DNA from: an uncultured Bacteroidales bacterium
Lineage (GTDB): Bacteria > Bacteroidota > Bacteroidia > Bacteroidales > UBA4417
Direction: 5' to 3'
Length of the DNA stretch: 6,121 bases
NCBI GenBank assembly: GCA_937965665.1
Contig: CALCJE010000368.1
Span: forward strand, 1-6,121
Shown here one piece after another: positions 5,857-6,121 of this stretch. The notes under the pieces were generated by a model. It made no database searches, was not told where the DNA came from, and saw nothing but the letters and a program-made list of their open reading frames with translations. Positions within the stretch are counted from its first letter, which is position 1; each line of letters opens with the position of its first letter. The translations under genes and the position numbers were made by a program.

Positions 5857-6074
5857 TTACATACCTTTTGCCCACTCAGCTTCTACATCTTCAATGCGTT
5901 TGGGTTTTGGCTTTCCGAGCAGTTCGCAACCGGTTTCGGTAACCAGGAAGTCTTCCTCGTTGCGCAATCCACCGAAGTTTCTGTATGTTTCAACCTTATC
6001 GAAATTAATATACTCGCTGTTCTGCTGGCTTGCTTTCCACTGGTCAATCAGTTCGGGAATAAAATAGATGCCGG
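5857..6074 (-). CDS. pepP: Aminopeptidase P family (Xaa-Pro aminopeptidase), C-terminal fragment
   Basis: On the minus strand, 72 residues end at TAA (5859-5857); the 5' part is cut off by the contig end. Aminopeptidase P is a cytoplasmic M24B metalloprotease that removes an N-terminal residue preceding proline. The fragment starts at GIYFIPELIDQW, just after the expected EPG motif, which carries one metal-binding Glu and falls past the contig end. Further on, GGLRNEEDFLVTETG contains the last metal-ligand Glu (equivalent by motif to E406 of E. coli PepP, in RIEDD). GKPKPKRIEDVEAEW is the typical Bacteroidetes tail. Assignment to M24B is firm; the exact gene symbol is less so because most of the enzyme is missing. 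Confidence 0.85.
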
Positions 6075-6121
6075 AGATCGGAAGAGCGTCGTGTAGGGAA
6101 AGAGTGTAGATCTCGGTGGTC
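6075..6121. other. Illumina TruSeq adapter contamination at contig end
   Basis: From AGATCGGAAGAGCGTCGTG at 6075 to the final base, all 47 bases match, from memory, the reverse complement of the TruSeq universal adapter. They replace the continuation of the aminopeptidase gene, whose frame agrees with the family up to 6074. This is sequencing read-through retained in the assembly, not genomic DNA. Confidence 0.97.

Noticed and set aside
5851..6096. Rightward ORFs reaching the contig end
   Set aside because: They are antisense to the aminopeptidase P fragment, which has clear family motifs, and one runs into adapter sequence.

Overview
The window looks like the end of a metagenome-assembled contig from a member of the Bacteroidota (Bacteroidetes). 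Four things point there: two proteins end in type IX secretion (Por system) C-terminal sorting domains, the promoter boxes are of the TAnnTTTG type, the penicillin-binding protein 1C tail has the usual Bacteroidetes layout, and the aminopeptidase P tail resembles the family in this phylum. Genus cannot be read from this sequence. The last 47 bases (6075-6121) are not genomic; they match the reverse complement of the Illumina TruSeq universal adapter, so the biological sequence stops at 6074.

Layout from left to right. 1-822: 3' part of pbpC (peptidoglycan glycosyltransferase/transpeptidase), followed by nested hairpins. 823-1240: a gene-free stretch with an ordered promoter module at 971-1063. 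1241-2143 and 2151-3680: a two-gene unit with a 7-base gap. The first gene encodes a secreted protein whose C-terminal domain resembles one I know from phage structural proteins; the second encodes a large T9SS cargo protein. The unit ends at a strong intrinsic terminator (3719-3766). 3854-4232: a compact unit made of a second copy of the promoter module, a 49-codon membrane-peptide ORF (3979-4128) and a strong terminator. 4293-5165: a small T9SS cargo protein that repeats the last module of the larger one. 5287-5820: a DUF1697 protein. 5857-6074, minus strand: the C-terminus of an aminopeptidase P-family enzyme, convergent with DUF1697.

The most notable signal is the pair of promoter modules. 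Upstream of both the 1241-3680 operon and the 49-codon ORF there are three [A/G]CTA[C/T]A direct repeats spaced exactly 23 bp, preceded by an inverted GTAG element and followed 27 bp later by a TAnnTTTG -7 box. All these elements keep the same spacing in the two copies, with a constant offset of 2883 bp, while the sequence between them has largely diverged. This is what a shared activator-dependent promoter would look like. It suggests that the secreted proteins and the small membrane peptide are co-regulated by a factor encoded outside the window. The regulator family is unknown; a LytTR-type factor is one possibility.
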